Source: Deinococcus sp. KSM4-11 (GTDB lineage Bacteria; Deinococcota; Deinococci; Deinococcales; Deinococcaceae). Taken from it: 64,000 nt of DNA. Of this stretch, positions 55,547 to 64,000 are shown piece by piece; position 1 is the stretch's first letter, and the number at the start of each line of letters is the position of its first letter. Location of the stretch: contig NZ_SSNX01000004.1 in assembly GCF_004801415.1 (NCBI RefSeq), positions 124,001-188,000 of the forward strand. The letters run 5' to 3'. The notes beneath the pieces were generated by a model. The model was not told where the DNA came from and did not search any database. It worked only from the letters and a program-made list of their open reading frames with translations. Position numbers and translations under genes: made by a program.

Positions 55547-56080
55547 GTGACTGCCCGATCTCCCCGGACGCTGTCCGACATCAATGCCCTGAGTGCCGAG
55601 GCATTTGAGCTTCACTTCGCGGGCGTGCTGGAGCACTCGCCCCGCTACGCGCGGGTGGTGGCGCAGGCACGGCCCTTCGCGAGTGCGGAGGCGGTGGCGC
55701 GGGCTTTCGCGACCGCCTTCGATACCGGTTCCCAGGAGGAGCAGGTGGCGCTGATCCGCGCTCACCCGGATCTGGCAGGCAAGGCGGCTCTGGCGGGCGA
55801 ACTGACGTCGGAGAGCGCCAGCGAGCAGGCATCGGCGGGACTGGATCGTCTGACTCCGGCCGAGTATGAGGAGTTCCATGCGTTGAATGCCGCGTACCAC
55901 GAACGGTTTGGCCTGCCGTACGTGGTGTGCGTGCGGGAGAATACGAAGGCCAGCATCTTCGAGGGGGCGCGGCGGCGGCTGGCGAACACGCCGGAGCAGG
56001 AGCGTGCGGCGGCCCTGCACGAGATCGGGCGGATCGCGCGGCTGAGGGTGCTCGACCTGATCCAGGGGGATGAACGATGA
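55547..56080 (+). CDS. uraD: OHCU decarboxylase
   Basis: 177 residues from GTG 55547 (GGAGGT six bases before). Converts 2-oxo-4-hydroxy-4-carboxy-5-ureidoimidazoline to (S)-allantoin. Family residues: LSDINALSAEAFELHFAGVL, the RAHPDLAGKAA box with the catalytic histidine, and YHERFGLPYVVCVRENTKAS. First of three + strand genes for urate breakdown; its stop overlaps the uricase start (ATGA). Confidence 0.92.
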   Translation: MTARSPRTLSDINALSAEAFELHFAGVLEHSPRYARVVAQARPFASAEAVARAFATAFDTGSQEEQVALIRAHPDLAGKAALAGELTSESASEQASAGLDRLTPAEYEEFHALNAAYHERFGLPYVVCVRENTKASIFEGARRRLANTPEQERAAALHEIGRIARLRVLDLIQGDER

Positions 56081-56937
56081 CCAGGGTGAACGTGAAGCTG
56101 GGCGAGAACAATTACGGTAAGGCCGACGTGCAGGTGTTCAAGGTGTTCCGAAGTACGTCCCGGCATGAAATTCGAGATGTGAACGTGCGTGTGGCCATGA
56201 CCGGCGAGTTCGAAGCGGCGCACGCAGACGGCGACAATGCGGAGCTGCTCGCCACGGACACCGTGCGGAATACGATCTATGCCCTGGCGAAGGAAGGCTT
56301 TGCCGGCAGCGTGGAGGCCTTCGGGAAGGAGCTGCTGGCCCACTTCGTCCGGGCGGGGCCGAAGGTGACGGGCGGCTTTGCGGAGTTCACCGAGCACCTG
56401 TGGGAACGCCTGCCGGGCGACGGCGATCAGGGCCATGACCACGGCTTCGTGCGGCAGCTGCCGAAGCACACCGTACGTGTGGAGACGATGGACGGCACCT
56501 CCTTCAAGGTCACGAGCGGCATTGCGGAACTGTCCGTGTTGAAGACCACGCAGAGCGGCTGGGCGGGCTATCTACTGGAGGAGCGGTTCACCACGCTGCC
56601 GGAATCCACGGACCGGATCATGGCGACGGTCGTGACCGCGAAATGGGAGTATGCCGTGCCCGACTGCGACTACGACGCCGTATGGAAACGCGCCTTCGAC
56701 CAGATCCAGCGCACCTTCACCGACCATTATTCGCCCAGCCTCCAGAACACCCTGTACCGACTGGGCGAGGCCGTGCTGGGCGTCTGCCCGGAGATCTCAC
56801 GCGTGTGGTTCCAGCTGCCGAACCGGCATCACCTGCGCTACAACCTCGAACGCTTCGGGATCGAGAACGAGGGCGAAATCTTCCACGTCGACCCGGAACC
56901 CTACGGCCTGATGGAAGCCTGGATCGAGCGCGCATGA
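56077..56937 (+). CDS. uox: urate oxidase (uricase)
   Basis: 286 residues, ATGA overlap with uraD. Cofactor-free oxidation of urate to 5-hydroxyisourate. Tunnel-fold landmarks: GENNYGKADVQVFKVF with the catalytic lysine, LATDTVRNTIYALAKE (the Thr that activates oxygen), SVLKTTQSGWAGYLLEERFT and WFQLPNRHHLRYNLERFG (His/Asn at the active site). Length agrees with bacterial uricases. The product needs HIU hydrolase and OHCU decarboxylase, both adjacent. Confidence 0.94.
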   Translation: MTRVNVKLGENNYGKADVQVFKVFRSTSRHEIRDVNVRVAMTGEFEAAHADGDNAELLATDTVRNTIYALAKEGFAGSVEAFGKELLAHFVRAGPKVTGGFAEFTEHLWERLPGDGDQGHDHGFVRQLPKHTVRVETMDGTSFKVTSGIAELSVLKTTQSGWAGYLLEERFTTLPESTDRIMATVVTAKWEYAVPDCDYDAVWKRAFDQIQRTFTDHYSPSLQNTLYRLGEAVLGVCPEISRVWFQLPNRHHLRYNLERFGIENEGEIFHVDPEPYGLMEAWIERA

Positions 56938-56983
56938 GACGGAACTCAGGTGAGCCGAAGGCGAACCCGAGCGGAGGTTCCGT

Positions 56984-57343
56984 ATGAGCGGCGGCGCGGG
57001 CCTCAGCACGCACGTCCTCGACACCGCGCGGGGCCGCCCCGCCCAGGGGATCCGGGTGGAACTGCACGGCGTCACCGGGCCGCTGCGGGAGAAGTTCGCG
57101 GAGGCCATCACGAACGCGGACGGCCGTACGGACGCCCCGCTCATCGAACGCGGGCGGCTTGTGGCCGGAACCTATGAGCTGACCTTCCACGTGGGCGCGT
57201 ACTACGCCGAGTTCCCGACGGCCTCCACCCCTCCCTTCCTGGACGTGGTCACGCTGCGCTTCACGGTCGCGGATGCCGGCGCGCATTATCACGTGCCGCT
57301 GGTCATGACGCCCTGGTCGTACTCGACGTACCGGGGTAGCTGA
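56984..57343 (+). CDS. uraH: 5-hydroxyisourate hydrolase (transthyretin-like)
   Basis: 119 residues, ATG 56984 with GGAGGT upstream. Family ends are both present: GLSTHVLDTARGRPAQGIRV at the N-terminus and HYHVPLVMTPWSYSTYRGS at the C-terminus, the Y-R-G-S signature that separates HIU hydrolases from transthyretin. Hydrolyses 5-hydroxyisourate to OHCU. Third gene of the uraD-uox-uraH set, 46 bp after uricase. Confidence 0.94.
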   Translation: MSGGAGLSTHVLDTARGRPAQGIRVELHGVTGPLREKFAEAITNADGRTDAPLIERGRLVAGTYELTFHVGAYYAEFPTASTPPFLDVVTLRFTVADAGAHYHVPLVMTPWSYSTYRGS

Positions 57344-57355
57344 CCTGCCCCTGGC

Positions 57356-58789
57356 TCAGTGCTTGATCATCACGTGCCGCACGACGGAGTAGTCCTCCAG
57401 GGCGGCGCTGCTGAGATCCTTGCCGTACCCGCTCTGTTTGAACCCGCCGTGCGGCATCTCGGACACCAGCATGAAGTGCGTGTTCACCCACGTCGCGCCG
57501 TACTGGAGCTGCGCGCTGACGCGCATGGCACGCCCGGCGTGGTTCGTCCACACGCTGCTGGCCAGGCCGTAGTCGCTGTCGTTCGCCCAGGTCACGGCGT
57601 CCTCCTCGGTGGTGAAGCGGGTCACGCTCACGACCGGGCCGAACACCTCGCGGCGCACGATCTCGTCGTCCTGCGTAGCCCCCGCGATCAGGGTGGGCTG
57701 GTAGAAGAACCCGTTGCCCTCGCCCATGTGGCCGCCCGCGACGACTTCCACGTGCTTCAGCGCGCGCGCCCGCTCCACGAAGCCCGCCACCCGGTCACGC
57801 TGGGCGGCGCTCACGAGCGGCCCCATCTCGGTGCCCTCGGCGCGCTGCGTGCCCATGCGGATGCTGCCCACGGCGTCGGCCAGGGCGGCCACCAACCGGT
57901 CGTAGATGCCCTGCTGCGCGTACACGCGGCACGCGGCGGTGCAGTCCTGCCCGGCGTTGTAGTAGCCGAACACCTTGATGCCCTCGACCACGGCTTCCAG
58001 ATCGGCATCGTCGAACACGATCACCGGCGCCTTGCCGCCGAGTTCCAGGTGCGTGCGCTTGATCGAGGCTTTCGCGGCCTCCAGCACATGCTGCCCGGTG
58101 CTGATGCTGCCCGTCACCGAGACCATCCGCACGTCCGGGTGGTGGATCAGCCGCGAGCCCACGGTGCTCCCCAGACCGCTGACGATGTTCGCCACGCCGG
58201 GCGGCAGCAGCGTCTGCAATTTCTTCGCCAGGTGCAGGGTCGAGAGGGGAGTCTGCTCGCTGGGCTTGAGCACCACCGTGTTTCCGGCGGCCAGGGCCGG
58301 CGCGAGCTTCCACGCGGCCATCATCAACGGGTAATTCCACGGCGCGATGCTCGCCACGACTCCCACCGGGTCACGCCGGATGAAACTCGTGTGCCCCGCC
58401 AGGTACTCGCCCGCCACCGCGCCCGTCAGCGTCCGGCAGGCACCCGCGAAGAACCGGAACGTGTCCGACACCGCCGGAATCTCGTCTGCCAGGGCCGCGC
58501 CGTAGGGTTTGCCCGCGTTGTCCGACTCCAATGACGCGTATTCCTTGCCGTCGGCATCGATGGCGTCTGCCAGGGCCAGCAGCGCCGCCGCGCGGTCTTT
58601 GGGTGGAGTGGCCGCCCAGCCTGTGAACGCGTTCCTGGCAGCGGCCACCGCCGCGTCCACCTGGTCGTCACTCGCCTGATTCACCCGCGTCAGGACGCCG
58701 CCCGTCGCCGGGTCGAGCACGTCCAGCGGTGAAGCCGAGCCGGTCACGAGTTCGCCGTTGATCAGGAGTTGCGCGGGATACGTGGTCAT
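57356..58789 (-). CDS. patD: aldehyde dehydrogenase, gamma-aminobutyraldehyde type
   Basis: 477 residues; ATG 58789 with GGAGG upstream. NAD-dependent [38 protein letters not shown], the catalytic Glu in [18 protein letters not shown] and the catalytic Cys in [18 protein letters not shown]. This last form ([11 protein letters not shown]) is typical of 4-aminobutyraldehyde dehydrogenases. With the adjoining polyamine-type transporter it suggests putrescine breakdown to GABA, though no putrescine aminotransferase is in view. Convergent with uraH, 12 bp between stops. Confidence 0.85.
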   Translation of the reverse strand: MTTYPAQLLINGELVTGSASPLDVLDPATGGVLTRVNQASDDQVDAAVAAARNAFTGWAATPPKDRAAALLALADAIDADGKEYASLESDNAGKPYGAALADEIPAVSDTFRFFAGACRTLTGAVAGEYLAGHTSFIRRDPVGVVASIAPWNYPLMMAAWKLAPALAAGNTVVLKPSEQTPLSTLHLAKKLQTLLPPGVANIVSGLGSTVGSRLIHHPDVRMVSVTGSISTGQHVLEAAKASIKRTHLELGGKAPVIVFDDADLEAVVEGIKVFGYYNAGQDCTAACRVYAQQGIYDRLVAALADAVGSIRMGTQRAEGTEMGPLVSAAQRDRVAGFVERARALKHVEVVAGGHMGEGNGFFYQPTLIAGATQDDEIVRREVFGPVVSVTRFTTEEDAVTWANDSDYGLASSVWTNHAGRAMRVSAQLQYGATWVNTHFMLVSEMPHGGFKQSGYGKDLSSAALEDYSVVRHVMIKH

Positions 58790-58886
58790 GGGGAACCTCC
58801 GGGAGCGGTGGGTCTGGAACGGGTGGCGAACGACAGGTGGAGGCGGTGGCCGCAGGGGTGGCCGTGATCGCGGTGAGGCTGGGCGG

Positions 58887-59699
58887 TCACGCGCCTTTCC
58901 CCGAACCGCTCGGGTCGTCCGTGCCGAGGGTGAGGCGCTGGGCGAGCAGGATGGGGAGGAAGGTCACGGCCATGACGATCAGCGCGGCGACATTCGTGAC
59001 GGGCCGCTGGCGGGGTTTGAACAGTTCGCCGTACAGCCAGATCGGGAGGGTCTGCTGGGGGCCGGCGGTGAAAGTCGTGACGATCACCTCGTCGAAGCTG
59101 AGGGCGAAACTGAGCAGCCCGCCCGCCAGGAGGGCCGTCGCGAGGTGCGGCAGCAGCACGTACCGGAAGGTCTGCGCGGGTCGTGCCCCCAGGTCGGCGC
59201 TCGCTTCCAGCTGGCTGGGCGACAACCTCCGCAGGCGAGCCGAGACGTTGTTGTAGATGGTGACGATGCAGAACGTGGCATGCCCGAGGATGATCGTCGC
59301 GACGCCCGGCGTCACGCCCAGCCGGCGCAGGCTGACCAGCAGCGCCAGCCCGGTGACGATGCCCGGCAGCGCGATGGGCAGAATCGTCAGTAGCGTCACC
59401 GCGTGCTGGCCTCTGAAGCGCGTGCGGGTCATCCCGAAGGCCAGCAGCGTGCCCAGCACGAGCGCAATGGCGGTCGCGCCCAGGGACACCCGCACGCTCA
59501 GCCACAGGGCCGCCCACAGGTCGTGCCGCGCGAAGGCCACCGCGAACCATCTCGTCGTCAGGCCCGGCGGCGGAAAGGCGTACGTGCGGTCCTCGGTGGT
59601 GAAGGCATACAGGGCGATCAACGCCAGGGGGACGTGCAGGAACAGCAGGCCCGCACCCGCCGCAATCCGCAGGGGCCAGGACGAGTGAACGGAGGTCAT
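58887..59699 (-). CDS. polyamine-type ABC transporter permease (PotC/YdcV-like)
   Basis: 270 residues, about six membrane spans. The EAA loop [20 protein letters not shown] contacts the ATPase. The segment [20 protein letters not shown] is the polyamine/spermidine permease signature (S-F-D-E/D). Together with the permease encoded 9 bp upstream it forms the channel. C-terminus charged and probably cytoplasmic. Confidence 0.87.
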   Translation of the reverse strand: MTSVHSSWPLRIAAGAGLLFLHVPLALIALYAFTTEDRTYAFPPPGLTTRWFAVAFARHDLWAALWLSVRVSLGATAIALVLGTLLAFGMTRTRFRGQHAVTLLTILPIALPGIVTGLALLVSLRRLGVTPGVATIILGHATFCIVTIYNNVSARLRRLSPSQLEASADLGARPAQTFRYVLLPHLATALLAGGLLSFALSFDEVIVTTFTAGPQQTLPIWLYGELFKPRQRPVTNVAALIVMAVTFLPILLAQRLTLGTDDPSGSGKGA

Positions 59700-59708
59700 C
59701 TCAAATCC

Positions 59709-60605
59709 TCACAGCGCATCGAAGGCCCCCAGTCGCCGGGCCAGGGCGAGGTACGCGGTGACGATCAGGATGGGCACGACGCTGAACGCCGCGGCCAGCG
59801 GCAAGTTGTTGGCCGCGCCCTGCTGCGTGTAGACCATCTGCCCGATGAAGAACCCAGGTGCGCCGACCACGCTGGGGATGATGTAGTCGCCCAGCGTGAG
59901 GCTGAACGTGAAGATGCTCCCCGCCGCAAGGCCCGGGAGGGCCAGCGGGAACAGCACACGCCGGAAGGTCTGCGTGGGGCGCGCGCCCAGGTCGGCGCTG
60001 GCCTGCAGGAGGCTGGCGGGCACCCGTTCCAGCGCGGCCTGAAGGGGAAGGATCATGTACGGCAGCCACACGTACACGAACACCAGGAACATGCCCAGCG
60101 AGGAGTTCGCCAGGCTGGTGCCGCCGATCACAGGCAGGGCGAGAATGGCGTCCAGCACGTTCCCGAGGCCGAGACGGTCTGCGGCATAGCGGATGACCCC
60201 CTCCTGCGCGAGGATCAGTCGCCACGCGTACACGCGCACGAGGTAACTGGCCCACAGCGGCAGCGTGACCAGCAGCAGCAGCGTGGCCTTGCGCGGCCCG
60301 CGCGAGCGGGCGATCAGCAGGGCAATGGGAAAGGCGATCAGCGCGCAACAGGCGGTCACGGCGGCGGCCATGACGACGGTCCGCACGATGATGTCCACGT
60401 TGCTGGGCACGAACAGCGCCCGGAACGACGCGAGCGTGAAGCCGGGGAGCACCTGCCCGGTGAAGTCGTCCACCGCGCGCAGGCCGTAGCTGAGCAGGCC
60501 GAGCAGCGACCCGAGGTACAGCACGCCCAGCCATAGCAGCGGCGGGATCAGCAGCAGCAGCGGCCAGCGCGGCGGCCTGCGGCGGGTGGGTGTAGCGGCC
60601 CTCAC
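59709..60605 (-). CDS. polyamine-type ABC transporter permease (PotB/YdcU-like)
   Basis: 298 residues from GTG 60605 (GTGA overlap with the ATPase gene). About six spans, a basic N-terminus, the EAA loop [20 protein letters not shown] and the SLTLGDYIIPSVVGAPGFF segment of PotB-type permeases. It gives the second half of the transmembrane channel. Confidence 0.87.
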   Translation of the reverse strand: MRAATPTRRRPPRWPLLLLIPPLLWLGVLYLGSLLGLLSYGLRAVDDFTGQVLPGFTLASFRALFVPSNVDIIVRTVVMAAAVTACCALIAFPIALLIARSRGPRKATLLLLVTLPLWASYLVRVYAWRLILAQEGVIRYAADRLGLGNVLDAILALPVIGGTSLANSSLGMFLVFVYVWLPYMILPLQAALERVPASLLQASADLGARPTQTFRRVLFPLALPGLAAGSIFTFSLTLGDYIIPSVVGAPGFFIGQMVYTQQGAANNLPLAAAFSVVPILIVTAYLALARRLGAFDAL

Positions 60606-61681
60606 CGGGCTCCTTCCGGCTCCAGCGGGCGGAGATCGGCGGGATCGAAGGTCAGCTGGGCAGGATCACCGGGCCGGGGCGGGTGGGCGAGCGGCGGAAG
60701 ATGCGCGGTGACGGTTCGCCCGCCGTCCAGCAGCACCTCCAGCTTCGTGAAGGCGCCCAGATAGCCGCTGCCCTGCACGCGCCCGCCCAGCCCCGGGCCG
60801 GACGTGCCCGGAGGAGCGAGGTGCAGGCGCTCGGGCCGCAGGGCGTACTGGGCGGCGGTTCCGGTCGCGGCGGCTCCCAGGAGATTCCGGGGAAGAACGT
60901 TCGCGCCGCCCACGAAATCGGCGACAAAGGCGGTGCGCGGGTGTTCGTACAGGTCGTGGGGCGTGCCCTCCTGCACGACCTGGCCGTCGCGGAACACGGC
61001 CACGCGGTCGCTGAGGCTCAGCGCCTCGCCCTGGTCATGCGTGACATACAGGCAGGTCAGGCCCAGCTGCGCGTGCAGGGTGCGCAGTTCGCTCTGCATC
61101 GCCTCGCGCAGCTTCAGATCCAGCGCGCCCAGCGGTTCGTCGAGCAGCAGCAGTTTCGGCGCGTGGGCCAGCGCGCGGGCCAGCGCCACGCGTTGCCGCT
61201 GCCCGCCCGACAGCTGCGAGACCCGCCGCCCCGCGAAGCCCGGCAGGTGCACGAGGTCAAGCAGTTCCTCGGCCCGGCGCTGCGTCTCGGCGCGGGGGCG
61301 CCCCCGGACGGTCAGCGGGTACCCGACGTTCTGCCCCACGGTCATGTGCGGGAACAGCGCGTAATCCTGAAAGACCGTGTTCACCGGGCGGTCGTACGCG
61401 GCCAGCCGGGTGGCGTCGGTGCCGAACAGGTGCACGCTGCCGGACTCCGGCGCCTCGAAGCCCGCGATGAGCCTCAGGCAGGTGGTCTTGCCGCTCCCAG
61501 ATGGCCCCAGCAGCGAGTAGAACTCGCCGGGCTGCACGCTCAGGTTCACGCCGCGCACGACGACATTCCCGCCGTACGACATGCTCACGCCGCGCAGTTC
61601 GGCCGCCGGAGGCCGGGTCATCGTGTCCGACCGCACGGCCTGCCCGGCTGTTCCGTCCAGCATGTCCATGTCACCCGTCAT
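60602..61681 (-). CDS. potA: polyamine-type ABC transporter ATPase (PotA-like)
   Basis: 359 residues from ATG 61681. Walker A LGPSGSGKTT, Q-loop FQDYALFPHMTVGQNV, signature LSGGQRQRVALARAL, Walker B LLLLDEPLGALD, switch VTHDQGEA. The C-terminal ~120 residues form the TOBE regulatory domain of the spermidine/Fe ATPases (YALRPERLHLAPPG). An extra ~22 residues precede the nucleotide-binding domain; starting at a later Met (residue 21) is possible. Confidence 0.88.
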   Translation of the reverse strand: MTGDMDMLDGTAGQAVRSDTMTRPPAAELRGVSMSYGGNVVVRGVNLSVQPGEFYSLLGPSGSGKTTCLRLIAGFEAPESGSVHLFGTDATRLAAYDRPVNTVFQDYALFPHMTVGQNVGYPLTVRGRPRAETQRRAEELLDLVHLPGFAGRRVSQLSGGQRQRVALARALAHAPKLLLLDEPLGALDLKLREAMQSELRTLHAQLGLTCLYVTHDQGEALSLSDRVAVFRDGQVVQEGTPHDLYEHPRTAFVADFVGGANVLPRNLLGAAATGTAAQYALRPERLHLAPPGTSGPGLGGRVQGSGYLGAFTKLEVLLDGGRTVTAHLPPLAHPPRPGDPAQLTFDPADLRPLEPEGAR

Positions 61682-61744
61682 TCCTGATCGTCGGGGCGTC
61701 CGGACAGATCGCCTGGACGCGCCGTTCCCGGTGGCCCGACGACG

Positions 61745-62904
61745 TTATTTCCCGCCCTGGATGGCGATGTAGTCGCTGACCCAGCGGCCGTACGGCACAC
61801 ACGTGCCCTGCGTGGCGCACTTCGTGATGGGGTGCGCCAGAACCAGATCCGGTCGAAGGCGGCGTACCCGTTGGTCGCGCAGCCGTCCCTGCCGAGCAGG
61901 GTGCTGGCGCTGCACCCGGCCTGCACGGCGGGCAGCGAGCCGAACCACGCGGCCACGTCGCCCTGCACTTTCGGGCTCAGGCTGTGTTCCATCCACAGAT
62001 ACGCGCAGTTCGGGTGTTTGGCGGTGCTGCTGAGCATGGTGGTGTCGGCCCAGCCGGTCGCGCCCTCGGTGGGAATGGTGCTGGCCACGGCCTGCTTGTT
62101 GGCCTTCAGGGTGTTCACCTGGAATGGCCAGGAGGGGCTCAGGGCGGTGCCCTCGTTGGTGAAGTCCTGCACCTGCGCGTTCGCGTCGTTCCAGTAGCGC
62201 TGGACCAGCGGGTGCTGGGCGCGCAGCAGGTCGAGGACGGCCTTGTACTGTGCCTCGTTCAGTTCGTAGGGATTCTTGATGCCCAGCGCGGGCTGGGTCT
62301 TCATCAGGTACAGCGCGGCGTCCGCGAGGTAGATGGGGCCGTAGTACGCCTGCACGCGGCCCTTGTTGCTCTTCCCGTCCGGGAGAGTCATGGCCTTGAA
62401 GACCACGTCCCAGCTTTTCGGCGCGGTCTTGAAGACCTTGGTGGAGTACATCAGGACGTTCGGTCCCCACTGGTACGGCACGCCGTAGGTCAGGCCGCCG
62501 ACCGTGTGCCACGGTGCCTTCTGGAGTTTCGGGTTGATCTTCGCGTAGCTGGGAATCAGCTTCAGGTTCACCGGCTGCACCTTCCCACCGGCCACCAGGC
62601 GCAGCGAGGCGTCCCCGGACGCGGTCACGAGGTCGTAGCCGCCCTGGTTCATCAGGGACACCATCTCGTCGCTGCTGCCGGCGACCTTCACCGACACCTT
62701 GCAGCCGGTCTGCTTCTCGAAGCCGGTCACCCAGTCGTAGGCTTTGTCGCTCTCGCCCCGCTCGATGTACCCGGCCCACGCGACGATGCTGAGCTGCCCC
62801 TCGGTCTTGCCCAGGGTACTCAGCATGGTCGTGGCCGCCTGGGCCTGGGCGCTCGGCGCGAGAAGCACGGTCAGGGCGGTACTCAGCAGGGTCAGTCGTC
62901 GCAT
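61745..62904 (-). pseudogene. polyamine-type periplasmic binding protein, frameshifted near its 3' end
   Basis: ATG 62904 opens a signal peptide (RRLTLLSTALTVLLAPSAQA) and a type II binding protein of the PotD/YdcS group (LSIVAWAGYIERGESDKAYD, VTASGDASLRLVAGGKVQPV, YGVPYQWGPNVLMYSTKVFK). Around 61829-61832 the sense switches: the first frame continues as a low-complexity Arg/Pro tail to 61678, while the next frame reads ITKCATQGTCVPYGRWVSDY and ends IAIQGGK at 61745, a natural ending with a cysteine pair. One lost G in the G4 run on the plus strand explains this. Either a sequence error or a real mutation that gives a wrong C-terminus. Confidence 0.75.
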
Positions 62905-62944
62905 GGTGTTTCCTCCGGAGCAGAGCGGGGGCCGTGGAGCGGGA

Positions 62945-64000
62945 TCAGTCGCCGGGCAGGGTTGTGATGTCGTGACTCAGCGTATCCGCTGCGCCGCGTT
63001 TGAACACGGCATTCAGGATCAGGTAGGCCAGCGGCGCGGAGACCAGCAGCGCCCCGGCCAGCGCCAGGAACTGCGCGCCCTCGTCGATCACGGTGCCACG
63101 GATTGCCAGCAGGATGATTGCAGTGGGCAGCAGTGCGATCAGGATCACGACCGGCAGGCCACCGGCGATCCGGAAGGGCCGGGGCATCTGTGGGGCCGTG
63201 ATGCGCAGGACGATCAGCGCGACGAACTGCAGGATCAGCGACACGCCGTACAGCAGCACGGTGGTCACGGCCAGCGTCTGGAACGGCCCGATGGCCAGCA
63301 GCGCGTAGATCACGGCGCACAGGATGATCGAGCGGGCGGGCGTGCCGTAGGTGGGGTGGCGCCGCACGAAGCTGGGCGGCAAGTAGCGGTCGGCGGCGAA
63401 CACGAAGGGCAGCCGGCTGTTCGAGAGGATCATGGCGTTGAACAGGCCCATCGCGCAGAACATGCCGCCCAGCGCCACCCAGATGCCCAGCCACCGGCCT
63501 CCGATCGCCTGCGCGAGTTCCGGGAAGTACACGGTGTCGCCCCACGTGCTAAACGCCACGCCGGCCGTCAGGCCCGCCACGGTGGGCAGCAGGTAGCCCA
63601 CGATGACCAGCGGCACGGCGATCAGCATGGCCCTGGGAATGACCCTCAGCGGATTCTCGATCTCCTCCAGAATGGTGCTGATCCCGTCCCAGCCGAGGAA
63701 GTTGTACATCACGATGAACAGGCCCAGCCCGAAGGCGCCCGCGACGCCCGTATCCGGCGGCGTGAGCGGCTGCCAGAACGGCACAGGGTGTCCGACCCAC
63801 TTCACGGCCGCAATGACGATCATGATGATGAACGGCACGAACACCATGACCGCGAAGAGTTTGCTGGAGTCGCCCACGGCCTTCGCCCCCCGGATGTTCA
63901 GCAGCGCGAACACCGCGATCAGGAGCACCGCCACGATCCAGCGAACCACCGCGTGGTCGTCCAGCACCGTGACGCCGAAGGCGAGTTTCAGGAAGGAACT
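62945..64000 (-). CDS. APC-family amino acid/polyamine permease (5' end outside window)
   Basis: At least 352 residues; the start lies beyond base 64000. About nine spans are visible. Conserved points: IRGAKAVGDSSKLFAVMVFV, NFLGWDGISTILEEIENPLR (the W-D...E-E-I-x-N-P-x-R motif of APC carriers), and GLFNAMILSNSRLPFVFAAD. It lies just upstream of the polyamine ABC genes on the same strand, so it may import the same or a related amine. Substrate uncertain. Confidence 0.85.
   Translation of the reverse strand, partial: SSFLKLAFGVTVLDDHAVVRWIVAVLLIAVFALLNIRGAKAVGDSSKLFAVMVFVPFIIMIVIAAVKWVGHPVPFWQPLTPPDTGVAGAFGLGLFIVMYNFLGWDGISTILEEIENPLRVIPRAMLIAVPLVIVGYLLPTVAGLTAGVAFSTWGDTVYFPELAQAIGGRWLGIWVALGGMFCAMGLFNAMILSNSRLPFVFAADRYLPPSFVRRHPTYGTPARSIILCAVIYALLAIGPFQTLAVTTVLLYGVSLILQFVALIVLRITAPQMPRPFRIAGGLPVVILIALLPTAIILLAIRGTVIDEGAQFLALAGALLVSAPLAYLILNAVFKRGAADTLSHDITTLPGD

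Overview
The window looks like a Deinococcus chromosome. It is GC-rich, with ATGA/GTGA-coupled operons, a PHP-domain PolX, a futalosine-type menaquinone prenyltransferase (MqnP), a complete urate/allantoin degradation set and a PhoB-like regulator resembling DrRRA. Naming the genus is inference from gene content; no rRNA is present.

Layout. 1-2.7 kb: end of coaE, an unknown membrane protein, a secreted TPR protein. 2.8-7.4 kb: a branched-chain amino acid ABC transporter (livJHMGF) on the minus strand. 7.5-12.8 kb: polX and a HisK-type PHP phosphatase, two small genes, a DMT exporter and a MOSC protein. 12.8-17 kb: a LacI-controlled amino-sugar operon (GH4 phospho-glycosidase, NagB-like deaminase, BadF-type kinase) with two matching operator-like sites.

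17.3-37.2 kb: a 19.9-kb integrative element inserted in the 3' end of tRNA-Arg(TCT). It is bounded by a 45-bp direct repeat and has TTGGGCAC arm-type repeats inside both ends. It carries a tyrosine integrase, an excisionase-like HTH, a primase-helicase operon, a Cro/CI-like switch region and several AT-richer cargo genes, but no recognisable capsid, portal, large terminase, tail or conjugation gene. It therefore resembles a phage satellite or island more than a prophage. Unusual contents: a caspase/CHAT-like lipoprotein, two imperfect ~122-bp inverted iteron arrays (one inside the primase gene, one next to int), a chain of small coupled genes sharing an N-terminal R-L/V-x-x-L-E motif, and an array of overlapping micro-genes of 35-75 codons sharing a short C-terminal helix motif.

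37.2-47.9 kb: tRNA cluster Pro-Gly-Arg, mqnP, small hypotheticals, a class III cyclase-like protein, a response regulator/histidine kinase pair, argR, coaBC and a TetR regulator divergent from a large YhgE/Pip-type membrane protein.

48-57.4 kb: purine-ring catabolism. The + strand encodes OHCU decarboxylase, uricase and HIU hydrolase (urate to allantoin). The minus-strand operon encodes malate synthase, allantoate amidohydrolase, allantoinase, ureidoglycine aminohydrolase and malic enzyme, a plausible route from allantoin through glyoxylate to malate and pyruvate. 57.4-64 kb: a putrescine/polyamine ABC transporter with an aminobutyraldehyde-type dehydrogenase and an APC permease cut by the window end. 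The solute-binding gene has an apparent 1-nt frameshift near its end.
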